Assembly (NCBI RefSeq): GCF_947495565.1 | Contig: NZ_CANLZM010000007.1 | Coordinates: forward strand, 62,001 to 126,000 | DNA from: an uncultured Pontibacter sp. | GTDB taxonomy: Bacteria > Bacteroidota > Bacteroidia > Cytophagales > Hymenobacteraceae | Length of the DNA stretch: 64,000 bases | Direction: 5' to 3' | Shown here: in pieces, positions 53,452 to 62,084 of the stretch | Layout: every line of letters starts with the position of its first letter | Position numbering within the stretch: the first letter of the stretch is position 1 | Notes under the pieces: model-generated | Databases searched by the model: none | What the model saw: the letters and a program-made list of their open reading frames with translations, nothing else | Told to the model about the DNA's origin: nothing | Program-made: the position numbers and the translations under genes

Positions 53452-55011
53452 ATGAAAACAGACTATGCCGCACAGGCCGAGGCGCTAAGCACAGAAGAAC
53501 TTCAGAGCCTTTTACTACAGTACAAGGAATATGACGCAGAGGCAGTACTGGCCGTGCTTGATGAGCTGGAGCGCCGCCAGGTGGAGGTGCCGAACAGCGA
53601 GCAGCTGAAACACGAACTGCTACAGGCCCAGGAGCCTCCACAACCCGAAACGCTGGCGCAGAAAGCCAAAAACTTCCTGCAGCTCTTTGTGCCGCAGCCC
53701 CACTACTTTGTAACGCCTATTTTGCTTAACCTAAACCTGCTGGTATTTGTAGTGGGAGCTCTGCTGGGGCTGCACGTGCTAGACCCTGATGCGGAACGCC
53801 TGGTGGACATGGGCGCCAACTTTGGCCCTTACACGCTTACCGGCGAATGGTGGCGACTGTTTACAAGTATGTTTCTGCACGGCGGCCTGCTGCACCTGCT
53901 CTTTAATATGCTGGCGCTCGTGAACATCGGTACGCAACTAGAGGCGCTGGTGGGAAAGGTGCAGTATACTATCGCTTATGTATTAACCGGCCTGGCAGGC
54001 AGTATTGCCAGCCTCTGGTGGACCAGCCCTGAGATTACAGTATCCGTAGGAGCCTCCGGAGCTATTTTTGGTTTGTTTGGTATGTTGCTGATGGTGTTTC
54101 TGCTGGAGCGCGAGATGGACTGGAAAAGCAAGCGCGGTATTTTGGCCAACATGGTTTTCGTGATCGGTATAAACCTGGCTTACGGTATGCGCGGCGGCAT
54201 CGATAATGCTGCGCATATTGGAGGGCTGGTGGCTGGCTTGCTTTACGGTGGGGTGCTGCTGCTGCGGTCTGGCCGCTACATCACGCAAACGTATGGCACG
54301 GTAGGCAATGCCGTTACCGTGGCGGTAGGTGTGCTGGTGCTTTTTATTGGGTTCAGTCAGATCTCGTTTACGGGCACGGCGCGCTATGTGTATACCTGGG
54401 AGGTGATCGGGGAGAATGAGCAACAGGCGCTGAAGGCAATGTTTGCCATGGATAAAGCCGGCGACAACCCGGACGTAGAAGAAATAGTGCCGCTCCTGGA
54501 GAATGGCATACAGCTGTGGGAGGAGAGCGAAACCTTACTGGAAAGTATAGATGATGCCCCGGAAAGCGAGCAAGCCAGGGTAACCGCTGTGCTGGATTAC
54601 GTGCGCCTGCGAAAGCTGTCTTACCAGATGCTGCGCGATGATTTACAGGCCGGTCGTCCGCTGCTGCACGAGAAGCAGCAGCAAATGCTAAGCGCTATAA
54701 ACCATTACGCCGTGCAACTGCAGAAAAATGATTTCTCTGATCCGGCCAGTGCTCCCGTAGATGCTGAAATAGAAAAATCGATGCGGGAGTTTGAGGAAAT
54801 GGCCCCAGACTCAGCAGCTATGGCGCAGGTGTTTGTTGTGTTAGACGGTGTGGAGGTAGGGAAAATGTCTGAGGATGAGGTGAAGCACAAAATGCAGCAA
54901 ATCTCGCCTTATTTAATTAAAAGCGTAAAAGTTCTAAAAGGGCCGGAGGCTGTTGCAATTTATGGAGCAAAAGCCGCCGCAGGTGCTATTTTAGTATCCA
55001 CACAAAAGTAA
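53452..55011 (+). CDS. Rhomboid protease with C-terminal TonB-receptor-plug-like domain
   Basis: A 519-residue protein with an unusual layout. Residues 1-80 are soluble and helical. Residues 85-305 form a rhomboid domain: RLFTSMFLHGGLLHLLFNML, catalytic Ser202 in SVGASGAIFG and His255 in DNAAHIGGLVAG. A soluble helical linker (about 320-455) follows. The last 60 residues (460-519) match a plug-type strand pattern of SusC/TonB-dependent receptors: VFVVLDGVEV..., then SVKVLKGPEAVAIYGAKAAA and GAILVSTQK. Similar tails occur on M56/BlaR1-type peptidases in Bacteroidota. The tail may be a substrate or partner-recognition element. The domain pairing is seen; the role is inference. Confidence 0.85.
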   Translation: MKTDYAAQAEALSTEELQSLLLQYKEYDAEAVLAVLDELERRQVEVPNSEQLKHELLQAQEPPQPETLAQKAKNFLQLFVPQPHYFVTPILLNLNLLVFVVGALLGLHVLDPDAERLVDMGANFGPYTLTGEWWRLFTSMFLHGGLLHLLFNMLALVNIGTQLEALVGKVQYTIAYVLTGLAGSIASLWWTSPEITVSVGASGAIFGLFGMLLMVFLLEREMDWKSKRGILANMVFVIGINLAYGMRGGIDNAAHIGGLVAGLLYGGVLLLRSGRYITQTYGTVGNAVTVAVGVLVLFIGFSQISFTGTARYVYTWEVIGENEQQALKAMFAMDKAGDNPDVEEIVPLLENGIQLWEESETLLESIDDAPESEQARVTAVLDYVRLRKLSYQMLRDDLQAGRPLLHEKQQQMLSAINHYAVQLQKNDFSDPASAPVDAEIEKSMREFEEMAPDSAAMAQVFVVLDGVEVGKMSEDEVKHKMQQISPYLIKSVKVLKGPEAVAIYGAKAAAGAILVSTQK

Positions 55012-55035
55012 ACCAAGTATAACGGAAAAAGGTGC

Positions 55036-55086
55036 TTGCACATATGCTTCAACGCTTATCATGCTGAATTTGAGGTATATGTGCAA
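55036..55086. repeat. Imperfect 17-bp inverted repeat
   Basis: TTGCACATATGCTTCAA (55036-55052) and the reverse complement of 55070-55086 (TTGCACATATACCTCAA) differ at two or three positions, with a 17-base loop. It lies 25 bases after the rhomboid stop with no T-run, so it is not a clear intrinsic terminator. It could be an operator or an RNA hairpin. Confidence 0.55.
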
Positions 55087-55170
55087 ACATCATTTGTGTG
55101 AGATGATTGGATTTGTGTAACTTGTTAGTAGATAATAAAGTATAGGTATTTTATTATACTTGATTTGCCT

Positions 55171-55347
55171 ATGACTAGACTATACAAATCTATACTGTAT
55201 GCTTTTGGAGTGTTTTTACTTGGGCTGCTGATGTATTGCCTGCGACACGATACCGTAGAAATTTCAGCGATGCAGCTGCTATCGTTGGTGCTACTGTATG
55301 CTACAGGGCTGGTGGTGGGCTTGCTTAGCAAGCCTGTGGTAGAGTAA
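55171..55347 (+). CDS. Small hypothetical membrane protein (58 aa)
   Basis: A 58-codon frame (ATG 55171) with two hydrophobic segments (residues 8-26 and 36-54) joined by a short polar loop. It is preceded by the inverted repeat at 55036-55086 and by facing AAGTATA/TATACTT words at 55138-55161. Function unknown. It could be a real small membrane protein; no family recognised. Confidence 0.45.
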   Translation: MTRLYKSILYAFGVFLLGLLMYCLRHDTVEISAMQLLSLVLLYATGLVVGLLSKPVVE

Positions 55348-55375
55348 AAAAACGGCTTTTTTTACTTCAGACGCG

Positions 55376-55383
55376 TATCTTTG
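55376..55383 (+). promoter_or_regulatory. Bacteroidota-type -7 box (TATCTTTG)
   Basis: Exact fit to TAnnTTTG, ending 4 bases before the ATG at 55388, which implies a leaderless or nearly leaderless mRNA. Confidence 0.55.
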
Positions 55384-55387
55384 TAGC

Positions 55388-55588
55388 ATGGCTACTCCCG
55401 AAACCCCTACAACCAAGGTCTGCCCCAACTGCGGAGCTACAGTGCCGCGCAAAACAAAGCAATGCCCCGAGTGCGGACAGCTGCTCGCTACCCCTAAGCC
55501 CGAATGGTTTAAAAACCTCACACCTGTCGAAATTTTCCTGCTGGTGCTGGGCGGCATTATGCTGGCAATAGGGTTTGTGGCGCTCTAG
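55388..55588 (+). CDS. Small zinc-ribbon membrane protein
   Basis: A 66-residue protein with a zinc ribbon (CPNC at residues about 12-15, CPEC at about 26-29) and one C-terminal membrane segment (VEIFLLVLGGIMLAIGFVAL). Such proteins are widespread in bacteria and have no fixed role. The start is supported by a -7 promoter box just upstream. It converges on the LytTR regulator, leaving 3 bases between stops. Confidence 0.75.
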   Translation: MATPETPTTKVCPNCGATVPRKTKQCPECGQLLATPKPEWFKNLTPVEIFLLVLGGIMLAIGFVAL

Positions 55589-55591
55589 CGG

Positions 55592-56314
55592 CTAAAAGCT
55601 CATCAGTTCCTTAAACCGCTGCGCCTGCCGTCTGGAAACTTCTACTTCTTCACCCTCCTGCAGGTATAGCTTCAAGCTGCCGCTGAACCAGGGCTCAATG
55701 CGCGATACCTTCTTCAGGTTAACCATGTGCTGCCGGCTAGCCCGGAAAAAAACTTTTGGGTCCAGGCGCTGCTCCATGTAGTTGAGCGTGCGCTGAATCA
55801 ATGGCTTTTCGGCATCAAAATATACCCGTGTATAGTTGCCGCATACCTCCAGCAGGCGTATCTCCGAAAGCTTTACAAACCAACATTTCTCCCCATCTTT
55901 CACAAACACCTGATCGTGCTCTTGCAGGTAATCACGTGGTTGTTCCTGAACGCTTTTACTGTTGGTTTGCTGCTCTTCCAGCTTAGACAAGGCAACTTGC
56001 AGGCGCTGGGGCTGTACAGGCTTTAGCAGGTAATCAAGTGCGTTATATTCAAAGGCTTTAATGGCATACGTATCGTAGGCGGTGGTAAAGATAACCTGCG
56101 GCACCTGTTCCAGCTGCTCCAGCAGTTCAAAACCGCTTTTGCCAGGCATCTGTATGTCCAGAAAAAGCACGTCAGGCTGTAGCTGCTCTGTTAGCTGCAA
56201 AGCTTCTTCGGCATTTTGAGCTTCGCCTACCACCGTCAGGTGCGGGTGCTCCTGCAACAGGCGGCGCAGTTCGTTGCGGGCCAATCGCGAATCATCAACA
56301 ATAAGAGCTCTCAT
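55592..56314 (-). CDS. LytTR-family response regulator
   Basis: A 240-residue two-component regulator. The receiver domain shows RALIVDDSRLARNELRRLL, the phosphorylation Asp in PDVLFLDIQMPGKSG and the Lys in LLKPVQPQRL. The C-terminal LytTR DNA-binding domain (about 140-240) has VRLLEVCGNYTRVYFD-like and FFRASRQHMVNLKKVSRIEP blocks. It pairs with the sensor kinase gene 2 bases upstream. Its targets are unknown. Confidence 0.95.
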   Translation of the reverse strand: MRALIVDDSRLARNELRRLLQEHPHLTVVGEAQNAEEALQLTEQLQPDVLFLDIQMPGKSGFELLEQLEQVPQVIFTTAYDTYAIKAFEYNALDYLLKPVQPQRLQVALSKLEEQQTNSKSVQEQPRDYLQEHDQVFVKDGEKCWFVKLSEIRLLEVCGNYTRVYFDAEKPLIQRTLNYMEQRLDPKVFFRASRQHMVNLKKVSRIEPWFSGSLKLYLQEGEEVEVSRRQAQRFKELMSF

Positions 56315-56316
56315 AC

Positions 56317-57366
56317 TTATACTTGTAGGGCTAAGGGTACAGCAAACGAAGCAGAGACAGTATCCGGGGTTTTGTTAAGGAGCTGCAGGGTGGAGCGGCC
56401 AAACAGCAGGCGCAGCCTTTCCGAAGCATTGCGCAGCCCGATACCTATATCCGGCTTCTGTACGGCTGCTAGCTGTCCGGTATTGGTAACCTCTACCTGC
56501 AGCTGCCCTTCCTGCACATAGGCTTTTATGTGGATGGTGCCACCTTGTGGCAGCTGTGAGATACCGTGTTTGATCGCGTTCTCTACCAATAGCTGCACCG
56601 ACATAGGCGGAATCTCCACCTGCAGGGCCTCCTCATCCACCTCAAACGTATACTGCAGCCGCTCCTCCAGTTGTATCGACTCCAGCAGTAAATAACTTTG
56701 CACCACCTCCAGCTCACGCTCCAGCGGCACGCGTTCCTGTTGGGTATACTGCAGGCCATAGCGCAGCAGTTCTGACAGGTTGGTGATCATTTGCCGCGCC
56801 CTTTCCGGATCTTCGCATACCAGCGAGCGAATGTTGTTGAGGCTATTGAACATGAAGTGTGGGTTAATCTGAGTGCGCAGCGCCTGCAGCTCGGTATCTT
56901 TTAAAGATGCCTCTAGTTTCCAACGGTCTACCTCCTGCTGCTGCCGCTGCCTGAACAAAGTTACCGACACATAGAGCGAGGCCCAGAGCAGCAGGATAAT
57001 GTAACAGTAGAACACATAGCCCCAGTAAGCCACAAAGCTGGTTTGTGCCAGCGTATACAGGTGTACCACATAAACCATAGCCAGCCACATAACCAGCTGC
57101 GATGCCATAGCCAGGAGCAGCAGGGAAGGCAGCAAACGTAGCAACAGACCCGATAACGGTAGTGAAAGCCACTGTCGCCGCTTTAATTGGAGGCGCAAGA
57201 GGTGCGTGAACAAGATCATCAGGCCAATAAAAATCATGTTAAATAGCAGCAGCTTTAAGTTTAAGGTGCTTGTACCCTGAAATATCCGAGAGATAGTCAG
57301 GCTAAATAACCCGTAAAGGCCCCAGCCCGAAAGCTGGCAAATCCAATATACTTTAGTGTTTCTCAT
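56317..57366 (-). CDS. LytS-type sensor histidine kinase
   Basis: A 349-residue membrane kinase of the His_kinase (PF06580) family. Four membrane segments are in residues 10-140. The His box is in ALRTQINPHFMFNSLNNIRS and the ATP-binding part has PPMSVQLLVENAIKHGIS and the glycine box GIGLRNASERLRLLFG. It phosphorylates the adjacent LytTR regulator, 2 bases downstream. No periplasmic sensor domain is seen, so the input signal is not known. Confidence 0.93.
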   Translation of the reverse strand: MRNTKVYWICQLSGWGLYGLFSLTISRIFQGTSTLNLKLLLFNMIFIGLMILFTHLLRLQLKRRQWLSLPLSGLLLRLLPSLLLLAMASQLVMWLAMVYVVHLYTLAQTSFVAYWGYVFYCYIILLLWASLYVSVTLFRQRQQQEVDRWKLEASLKDTELQALRTQINPHFMFNSLNNIRSLVCEDPERARQMITNLSELLRYGLQYTQQERVPLERELEVVQSYLLLESIQLEERLQYTFEVDEEALQVEIPPMSVQLLVENAIKHGISQLPQGGTIHIKAYVQEGQLQVEVTNTGQLAAVQKPDIGIGLRNASERLRLLFGRSTLQLLNKTPDTVSASFAVPLALQV

Positions 57367-57447
57367 GATATGTGGTGTGGCCTGCTGTGCGCTTACTAAA
57401 ATAAGTATAAAATGTGTATTTATGCAGCCCTGCTACAAACTAAAAGC

Positions 57448-57834
57448 CTATTTTTGTTGTGGTACCGGATGCCTGAAGAGGAGATGCGCAAAGCAGAGGG
57501 CGAAAATCAGGTAAAGTATACTCAGGCACAAAATGGCAACAGACGTGGTGGAGAAGGCTACTTTTAAAAGTATAGCCGCGCCACTAAAGAAATGTGCCAG
57601 GTTGCCGATAACGATGGGGCGGTTGTAGATGCCGCCAACCAGGCTGCCCTTGGCCATCCAGTTGGTGGCTGCGGCTGCAAAGTATAAAGCACCCATCAGC
57701 TGTAAAACCAGTGCAAGTATGGCCGTCGGAGAAGTATGGAAACAAGCCTGGATTTCCTGCGGAAGGAAAAGCAGGCTTACTCCTGCAGCGGCCATACCTA
57801 AGGCGCTGGCCATCATGACAGCTCTGGTAAACAT
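57448..57834 (-). CDS. Hypothetical four-segment membrane protein
   Basis: A 128-residue protein with four hydrophobic segments. No recognised family. It is 9 bases downstream of the alpha/beta hydrolase gene and co-directional, so the two are probably one operon. Blocks such as LQLMGALYFAAAATNWMAKG and YNRPIVIGNLAHFF resemble small membrane proteins seen in many Bacteroidota. Confidence 0.6.
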   Translation of the reverse strand: MFTRAVMMASALGMAAAGVSLLFLPQEIQACFHTSPTAILALVLQLMGALYFAAAATNWMAKGSLVGGIYNRPIVIGNLAHFFSGAAILLKVAFSTTSVAILCLSILYLIFALCFAHLLFRHPVPQQK

Positions 57835-57843
57835 GTATTGCTT

Positions 57844-58758
57844 TTATTTACCCGTTTTTGCCATAAAACCATCAAGAGCTGAGAAGAAACCTTCCTGGTC
57901 ATCCCACATGATAAAGTGCTTGGCTTTGTCGTTGATGACCAACTCATAGTTCGGTAGCTTAGCGAGCTGTGCGGTATAGTTAGCTTTAGTGGTCTCGTGC
58001 GTGGTGCCGTAGTCTTTATAGGCTACCCAGGCAGCTACAAACATGGCAGGTGTCTTTATATTGGCCATTTCCGGGCGCAGGTCAGTGGTGTAAAGTTCAT
58101 ACATGGCTTTTGCCACAGTGGGTGCGTCAGAGGCAAGGTTCCACTCCAGGGCCTGTGCTATTCTGGCCTCGTCTGAGATCATCATCTTAAGCACTTGTGG
58201 CTGAGACTGGCGCAGTTGCTCTGGTGTTTGGCTAAGTATGCCTTGGCGCATTTGTGCAGCCATAGGCTTCATGGTTTCTGGGGTAGCCACAGGCGAGATA
58301 AGCGCAGGCAGAAACGGGGCGGCATCTACTACCACCAGCGAGCCAATTAAATCAGGCTCCTTTGCACTGAGCCAAATACCTAAGAATCCACCTAGGCTAT
58401 GACCTATGACCATCGGTTTTTTGATGTTGTTCTCACGGATGTACTTGGCCAGGTCCAGGCGAACGGTTTCGAGGAAATTATCTGCCTTGATAGCAGGTTG
58501 TCCTGCAAAACCTGCCAGCGTGAGCACGTGCAGTTCGTGGTTCTTTTTGTAGCGGTCTACCGTTTCCTGCCACACATCGCCTGAGCAGGAGAGGCCGGGA
58601 ATCAAAATAATAGGGCTGCCTTTGCCGATAATTTCCACCTTAAAGGCGGTAGGCGTATACTTTGGAGTTGCCTGTGTTTGCAAAAGTACCAGCAGGAGCA
58701 GCAGTATACTTGTGGCGGAGGTTTTGATCATACTTCTCATAATTCTAAATTGGCTCAT
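57844..58758 (-). CDS. Secreted alpha/beta hydrolase
   Basis: A 304-residue protein with a signal peptide (about residues 10-30). The fold shows the oxyanion region PIILIPGLSCSGDVW, nucleophile Ser in MVIGHSLGGFLGIW, and the C-terminal catalytic His near KAKHFIMWDDQEGF. Substrate unknown. Several in-frame ATGs lie near the start (58758, 58740, 58731), so the exact N-terminus is uncertain. It leads a two-gene unit with a small membrane protein. Confidence 0.88.
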   Translation of the reverse strand: MSQFRIMRSMIKTSATSILLLLLVLLQTQATPKYTPTAFKVEIIGKGSPIILIPGLSCSGDVWQETVDRYKKNHELHVLTLAGFAGQPAIKADNFLETVRLDLAKYIRENNIKKPMVIGHSLGGFLGIWLSAKEPDLIGSLVVVDAAPFLPALISPVATPETMKPMAAQMRQGILSQTPEQLRQSQPQVLKMMISDEARIAQALEWNLASDAPTVAKAMYELYTTDLRPEMANIKTPAMFVAAWVAYKDYGTTHETTKANYTAQLAKLPNYELVINDKAKHFIMWDDQEGFFSALDGFMAKTGK

Positions 58759-58924
58759 GGTTTTATACTTGTTGTTGATGTACAGTACAAGTATACCATA
58801 GCTTTAGGCCCTTGGCCAGGGAATTATGACGAGTGGTAAAAGCGGAGGGCGAGCGGCACATGCAGTCTTATACCAGCTGGCTTTGCGATAATTATATGAC
58901 AGCCGCGGACGTAAATTCTGAAAA

Positions 58925-59290
58925 ATGCAGACATTCCGAAACCCTGTTTTTATACTTTGCCTCCTGCTGGCCGTTGGCAATCAGGCACTGGAGCTAAGCA
59001 AAGTATACATTTGGCCGCTGCACACGCACCTGGATGATCTGCTGGCACTGCCCCTGACACTTACTGTTGCCCTTGCCGCCGAGCGGTTATACTTTAAAAA
59101 CCCATACTTTGTGCTGCCGAAGCAGTATACTTTGCTGGCGCTGCTGCTGTTTAGTGTGGTGTTTGAGGGCCTGCTGCCCCGGCTGCACAACAAATACACC
59201 GCCGATGCGTGGGACGTGCTCGCTTACATGGTTGGCGCATTGATCTTTCAGGTTTGGCTGAATAAACCTTTAGCAAGGCAGCATGTGTAG
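58925..59290 (+). CDS. Hypothetical membrane protein (Bacteroidota-conserved type)
   Basis: A 121-residue protein with three or four hydrophobic segments. The blocks YIWPLHTHLDDLLALPLTL, FEGLLPRLHNKYTADAWDVL and AYMVGALIFQVWLNKP look like a small conserved membrane family in Bacteroidota, sometimes labelled a magnesium-citrate transporter; I do not think that label is well supported. It is rich in TATACTT/AAGTATA words (six in under 300 bases). Confidence 0.6.
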   Translation: MQTFRNPVFILCLLLAVGNQALELSKVYIWPLHTHLDDLLALPLTLTVALAAERLYFKNPYFVLPKQYTLLALLLFSVVFEGLLPRLHNKYTADAWDVLAYMVGALIFQVWLNKPLARQHV

Positions 59291-59435
59291 CAGCAGTTGT
59301 TCAGCAGCTTTTGTAAGGTTGAGGATGAACGGAATTGCGCACCTAAAAAGATTTTTGCTTCCTCAGGCAACCTTTCTGAGAAATCGGCATCTTTTGTGTA
59401 TATCCACAAAAAGTCACTAACTAAAAACTTATACT

Positions 59436-60161
59436 ATGAAGATCAAGAATTTACACACAGCTGCTTTTGGTATTCTGTATTTTGCTTTTCTGCTGATGAA
59501 TGTATCGGTGGCTGAGGCGCAGAACCTGCGGGGCAACGGCAAAATTACAACACAGAATAGAAGTGTGTCTAACATAAAAGGCATTGATGTGAGTGGTGGT
59601 TTTGTAGTAGAACTAACCCAAGGCAGCAACGAAGGCGTGCGCCTGGAGGTAGAGGAAAACCTGATAGACTACGTGAAGACGGAAGTTCGAAACGGCGTGC
59701 TGCACATCTATAACGAGAAAAGCATCAGCACAAGCAAAGGAATGAAGGCCTACGTAACGCTGCAGGACCTGGAGAGTATTGACGTGAGCGGTGGCGTAAA
59801 AGTGGTAGGCAATTCAACATTCAAGCCTGCTACGCTTAAGATGGATATGAGTGGAGGCTCTAGCATTAAGCTCTCCGTTAACACGAAGCAAGTAAAAGGA
59901 GACATGAGCGGCGCCAGCAAAATTGAACTGGTGGGTAAGGCTGATGAAGTGATTATAGATATGTCTGGAGCTTCTAGAGTAGATGCCTCAGGCTTGGAGG
60001 CTAACGAGGTAAAGGTGCAGGCGAGCGGTGCCAGCAGCGTAAAAGTGTTTGCCCAGAAGTCGCTGGATATTAATGCTTCCGGTGCCTCAGTGGTGTACTA
60101 CAAAGGTAGCCCAAGCATTACTTCCGATGTGTCAGCGGCGGCCCGTGTTGGCAAACTTTAG
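59436..60161 (+). CDS. DUF2807 (head GIN) domain protein
   Basis: A 241-residue secreted protein. The signal peptide (residues about 1-28, ending VAEAQ) precedes a single right-handed parallel-beta-like repeat region. Strand motifs of the type IDVSGG, MDMSGGS, DMSGAS, QASGASS, NASGAS recur about every 20 residues. This is the DUF2807 family, common in Bacteroidota and of unknown function. A terminator follows. Confidence 0.9.
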   Translation: MKIKNLHTAAFGILYFAFLLMNVSVAEAQNLRGNGKITTQNRSVSNIKGIDVSGGFVVELTQGSNEGVRLEVEENLIDYVKTEVRNGVLHIYNEKSISTSKGMKAYVTLQDLESIDVSGGVKVVGNSTFKPATLKMDMSGGSSIKLSVNTKQVKGDMSGASKIELVGKADEVIIDMSGASRVDASGLEANEVKVQASGASSVKVFAQKSLDINASGASVVYYKGSPSITSDVSAAARVGKL

Positions 60162-60189
60162 CAGAGAGAATACAACCTAATTTATAGTG

Positions 60190-60220
60190 AAAAAGCAGCC
60201 TCACGATGGGGCTGCTTTTT
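60190..60220 (+). terminator. Intrinsic terminator after the DUF2807 gene
   Basis: AAAAAGCAGCC (60190-60200) pairs with GGCTGCTTTTT (60210-60220) around a 9-base loop. Confidence 0.9.
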
Positions 60221-60289
60221 TGTTGCTTATCCTTAAGGCAAAGCAGCCCGTATAGGTATACTTCAGAAAACAAACCTAAAAGTAAAGCT

Positions 60290-60556
60290 ATGAGCGAATC
60301 CAAGAAAACAACAAACCATAAAGAGATACAGGAATGGGCCGAAAAGCATGGCGGCGTGCCCAGCGTGATTAAAGGCACCGAGAACGACGGCAGCGGCGAA
60401 GGCGTACTGCGCATCCACTTCCCGAAGAAAAGCGACGATAACGGCAGCTTTGATGAAATCAGTTGGGAAGAGTTTTTCGATGAGTTTGACAACAATAAGT
60501 TAGCCTTGCTCCACGATCCGAACGGCAATTTTAACAAGCTCGTTAAAAGAGACTAA
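60290..60556 (+). CDS. Small conserved hypothetical protein (88 aa)
   Basis: An 88-residue acidic soluble protein. The ATG at 60290 (MSESKKTTNH) is chosen over an upstream start that would lie inside the preceding terminator. The pattern EIQEWAEKHGGVPSVIKGTE, VLRIHFPKKSD and EISWEEFFDEFDNNKLALLH matches a widespread small family that databases sometimes label '1,4-alpha-glucan branching enzyme'; the protein is far too small for that enzyme. Function unknown. Confidence 0.8.
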   Translation: MSESKKTTNHKEIQEWAEKHGGVPSVIKGTENDGSGEGVLRIHFPKKSDDNGSFDEISWEEFFDEFDNNKLALLHDPNGNFNKLVKRD

Positions 60557-60591
60557 CAAAAAGCCCTGTACGTTTACGCACAGGGCTTTTT
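60556..60591 (+). terminator. Intrinsic terminator
   Basis: AAAAAGCCCTGT (60556-60567) pairs with ACAGGGCTTTTT (60578-60589), followed by another T. Confidence 0.9.
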
Positions 60592-60607
60592 TGTGTATCA
60601 AGTATTC

Positions 60608-60688
60608 TTATGGCTGCTTTTGCTCCTGTGCCAGCAAAGTATAGGCAGGCAAGAGGAGCAGCAATGGCCACAGAAGTCTTTTCATCAT
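60608..60688 (-). CDS. 26-codon frame consisting of a signal peptide
   Basis: On the minus strand, 13 bases beyond the M28 peptidase stop, a frame reads MMKRLLWPLLLLLPAYTLLA then QEQKQP and stops. It is an almost ideal signal peptide with a cleavage site (LLA/QE) and no mature part. It may be the remnant of a lost secreted-protein gene or a very short secreted peptide. There is no independent evidence of expression. Confidence 0.35.
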   Translation of the reverse strand: MMKRLLWPLLLLLPAYTLLAQEQKQP

Positions 60689-60701
60689 CCGCTAAATGGA
60701 A

Positions 60702-62084
60702 TTAACGCACCGGCGTTGGCAATACAGGCAAGCTGGCGTGCCCATCCTTATCCACTGATTGTACTGCAAAGAAGTAATTGTCTTTGGAGTAAGGCAGTGT
60801 CGCTTTGGTGTCGGTTACGTAGAAGCGTTTCTCCCAGTTAGAGCTATTCGTTTCACGCATCAGTACATAATAGCCAGCTGGTTTGGCTCCTTTAGCGGGA
60901 GCGTTCCACTGCAAGTCAGTTTTATTGGTAAGGTTAGAGGTAAGCACACCCACTTTCTCAGGGGCCGCAGGTGCCCAGCCAAGGCTTGCCATACTTGCCA
61001 GGTTAACGCCGGTGTTCTTGCGCAGGTACTCAAAATCCATGAACTCGGGTAAATCGCCGTACTGCTTGCCATCTTCTTTGCGCACATCCTGGTGCTGGTG
61101 GTCAAAGTCCTCGTTCATCTCGCTCATGCGCACAGCCGTAAAGCCCTGCCTGTTAAATGGCGTATGGTCGCCGCCACGTAGAAAGCGGTCGGTGCGGTGC
61201 ACGAGTATCACATCAATCTGATCTACATACTTTTCGCCTACCAGCTCCATGTAGCGGGCCAGGTTACGGCTTGGGCTATCGTTTTCGGTGCCAAGGAGCT
61301 TACGCATACGCGCCTGCTCCTCGGTTTCGTTGGCAGGCGTGCCTTCGCTGAAGATGCGTACTTTCGTATTATCATGCAGGCCGGTTTCGGCGGAATAAGA
61401 GTTGCCTACAATGTCGTTGTTTTGCATGGCAATAAGGTTCCAGCCTTCTTTCTTGGCGCGCTCGGCTAAGTATGTTGAGCCGTACAAGCCTTGTTCCTCA
61501 CCCTGGAAAGCTACAAATATCAGCGTAGCCGGAAATTGCTTTGGCGCCATTACGCGAGCCATTTCCATCACCATCGCTACGCCAGAGGCATCATCGTTAG
61601 CGCCCGGAGCTTTACTTTTAGCGTCCATCACGTCGGTGGCGCGGGAGTCGAGGTGGCCGCCCACAATAATCACGCGGTTGTCGTTCGGGTCAGTGCCTTT
61701 CAAGATAGCCATCACGTTTGCCATTTCGGTATCCTGAGGCACGCGGCGGCCGTCGGCTTTTATCACAAAGCGGTCCATTTCCACAGTCATGCGGCCACCG
61801 GAAGCTTGGGCATACTTTTCGAATTCAGATTTCACCCACTCGCGGGCCGCGCCAATGCCTTCTTTTTTGCTGGTGGTTGTGCTTAAAGTATGGCGCGTGC
61901 CGAAGCTTACCATTTTGCGAACCAGTTGCTCCAGGTTCTCCGCTGAGATCTGGTTTACCATTTTCTTGATATCGTCGTCCTGGCGTACAGTTTCCTGAGC
62001 TATACTTTGGGTAGGCGTAAGTATGGGTGCTCCGGCCAGCAGAAACAGCGCCAGCAGGGCTTTAAGGTTAGGTTTGATGGTCAT
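60702..62084 (-). CDS. Secreted M28 family metallopeptidase with fibronectin-like tail
   Basis: A 460-residue enzyme with a signal peptide (residues 1-29, ending QSIAQ). The M28 aminopeptidase zinc sites are visible: His-Asp in VIIVGGHLDSRATD, Asp in PGANDDASGVAMV, Glu-Glu in VAFQGEEQGLYGS and later Asp in MQNNDIVGNSY and His in GGDHTPFNRQGF. The last ~95 residues form a fibronectin III-like domain (LQWNAPAKGAKPAGYYVLM, then FAVQSVDKDGHAS). It probably hydrolyses peptides in the periplasm or outside. It lacks the usual T9SS C-terminal domain. Confidence 0.93.
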   Translation of the reverse strand: MTIKPNLKALLALFLLAGAPILTPTQSIAQETVRQDDDIKKMVNQISAENLEQLVRKMVSFGTRHTLSTTTSKKEGIGAAREWVKSEFEKYAQASGGRMTVEMDRFVIKADGRRVPQDTEMANVMAILKGTDPNDNRVIIVGGHLDSRATDVMDAKSKAPGANDDASGVAMVMEMARVMAPKQFPATLIFVAFQGEEQGLYGSTYLAERAKKEGWNLIAMQNNDIVGNSYSAETGLHDNTKVRIFSEGTPANETEEQARMRKLLGTENDSPSRNLARYMELVGEKYVDQIDVILVHRTDRFLRGGDHTPFNRQGFTAVRMSEMNEDFDHQHQDVRKEDGKQYGDLPEFMDFEYLRKNTGVNLASMASLGWAPAAPEKVGVLTSNLTNKTDLQWNAPAKGAKPAGYYVLMRETNSSNWEKRFYVTDTKATLPYSKDNYFFAVQSVDKDGHASLPVLPTPVR

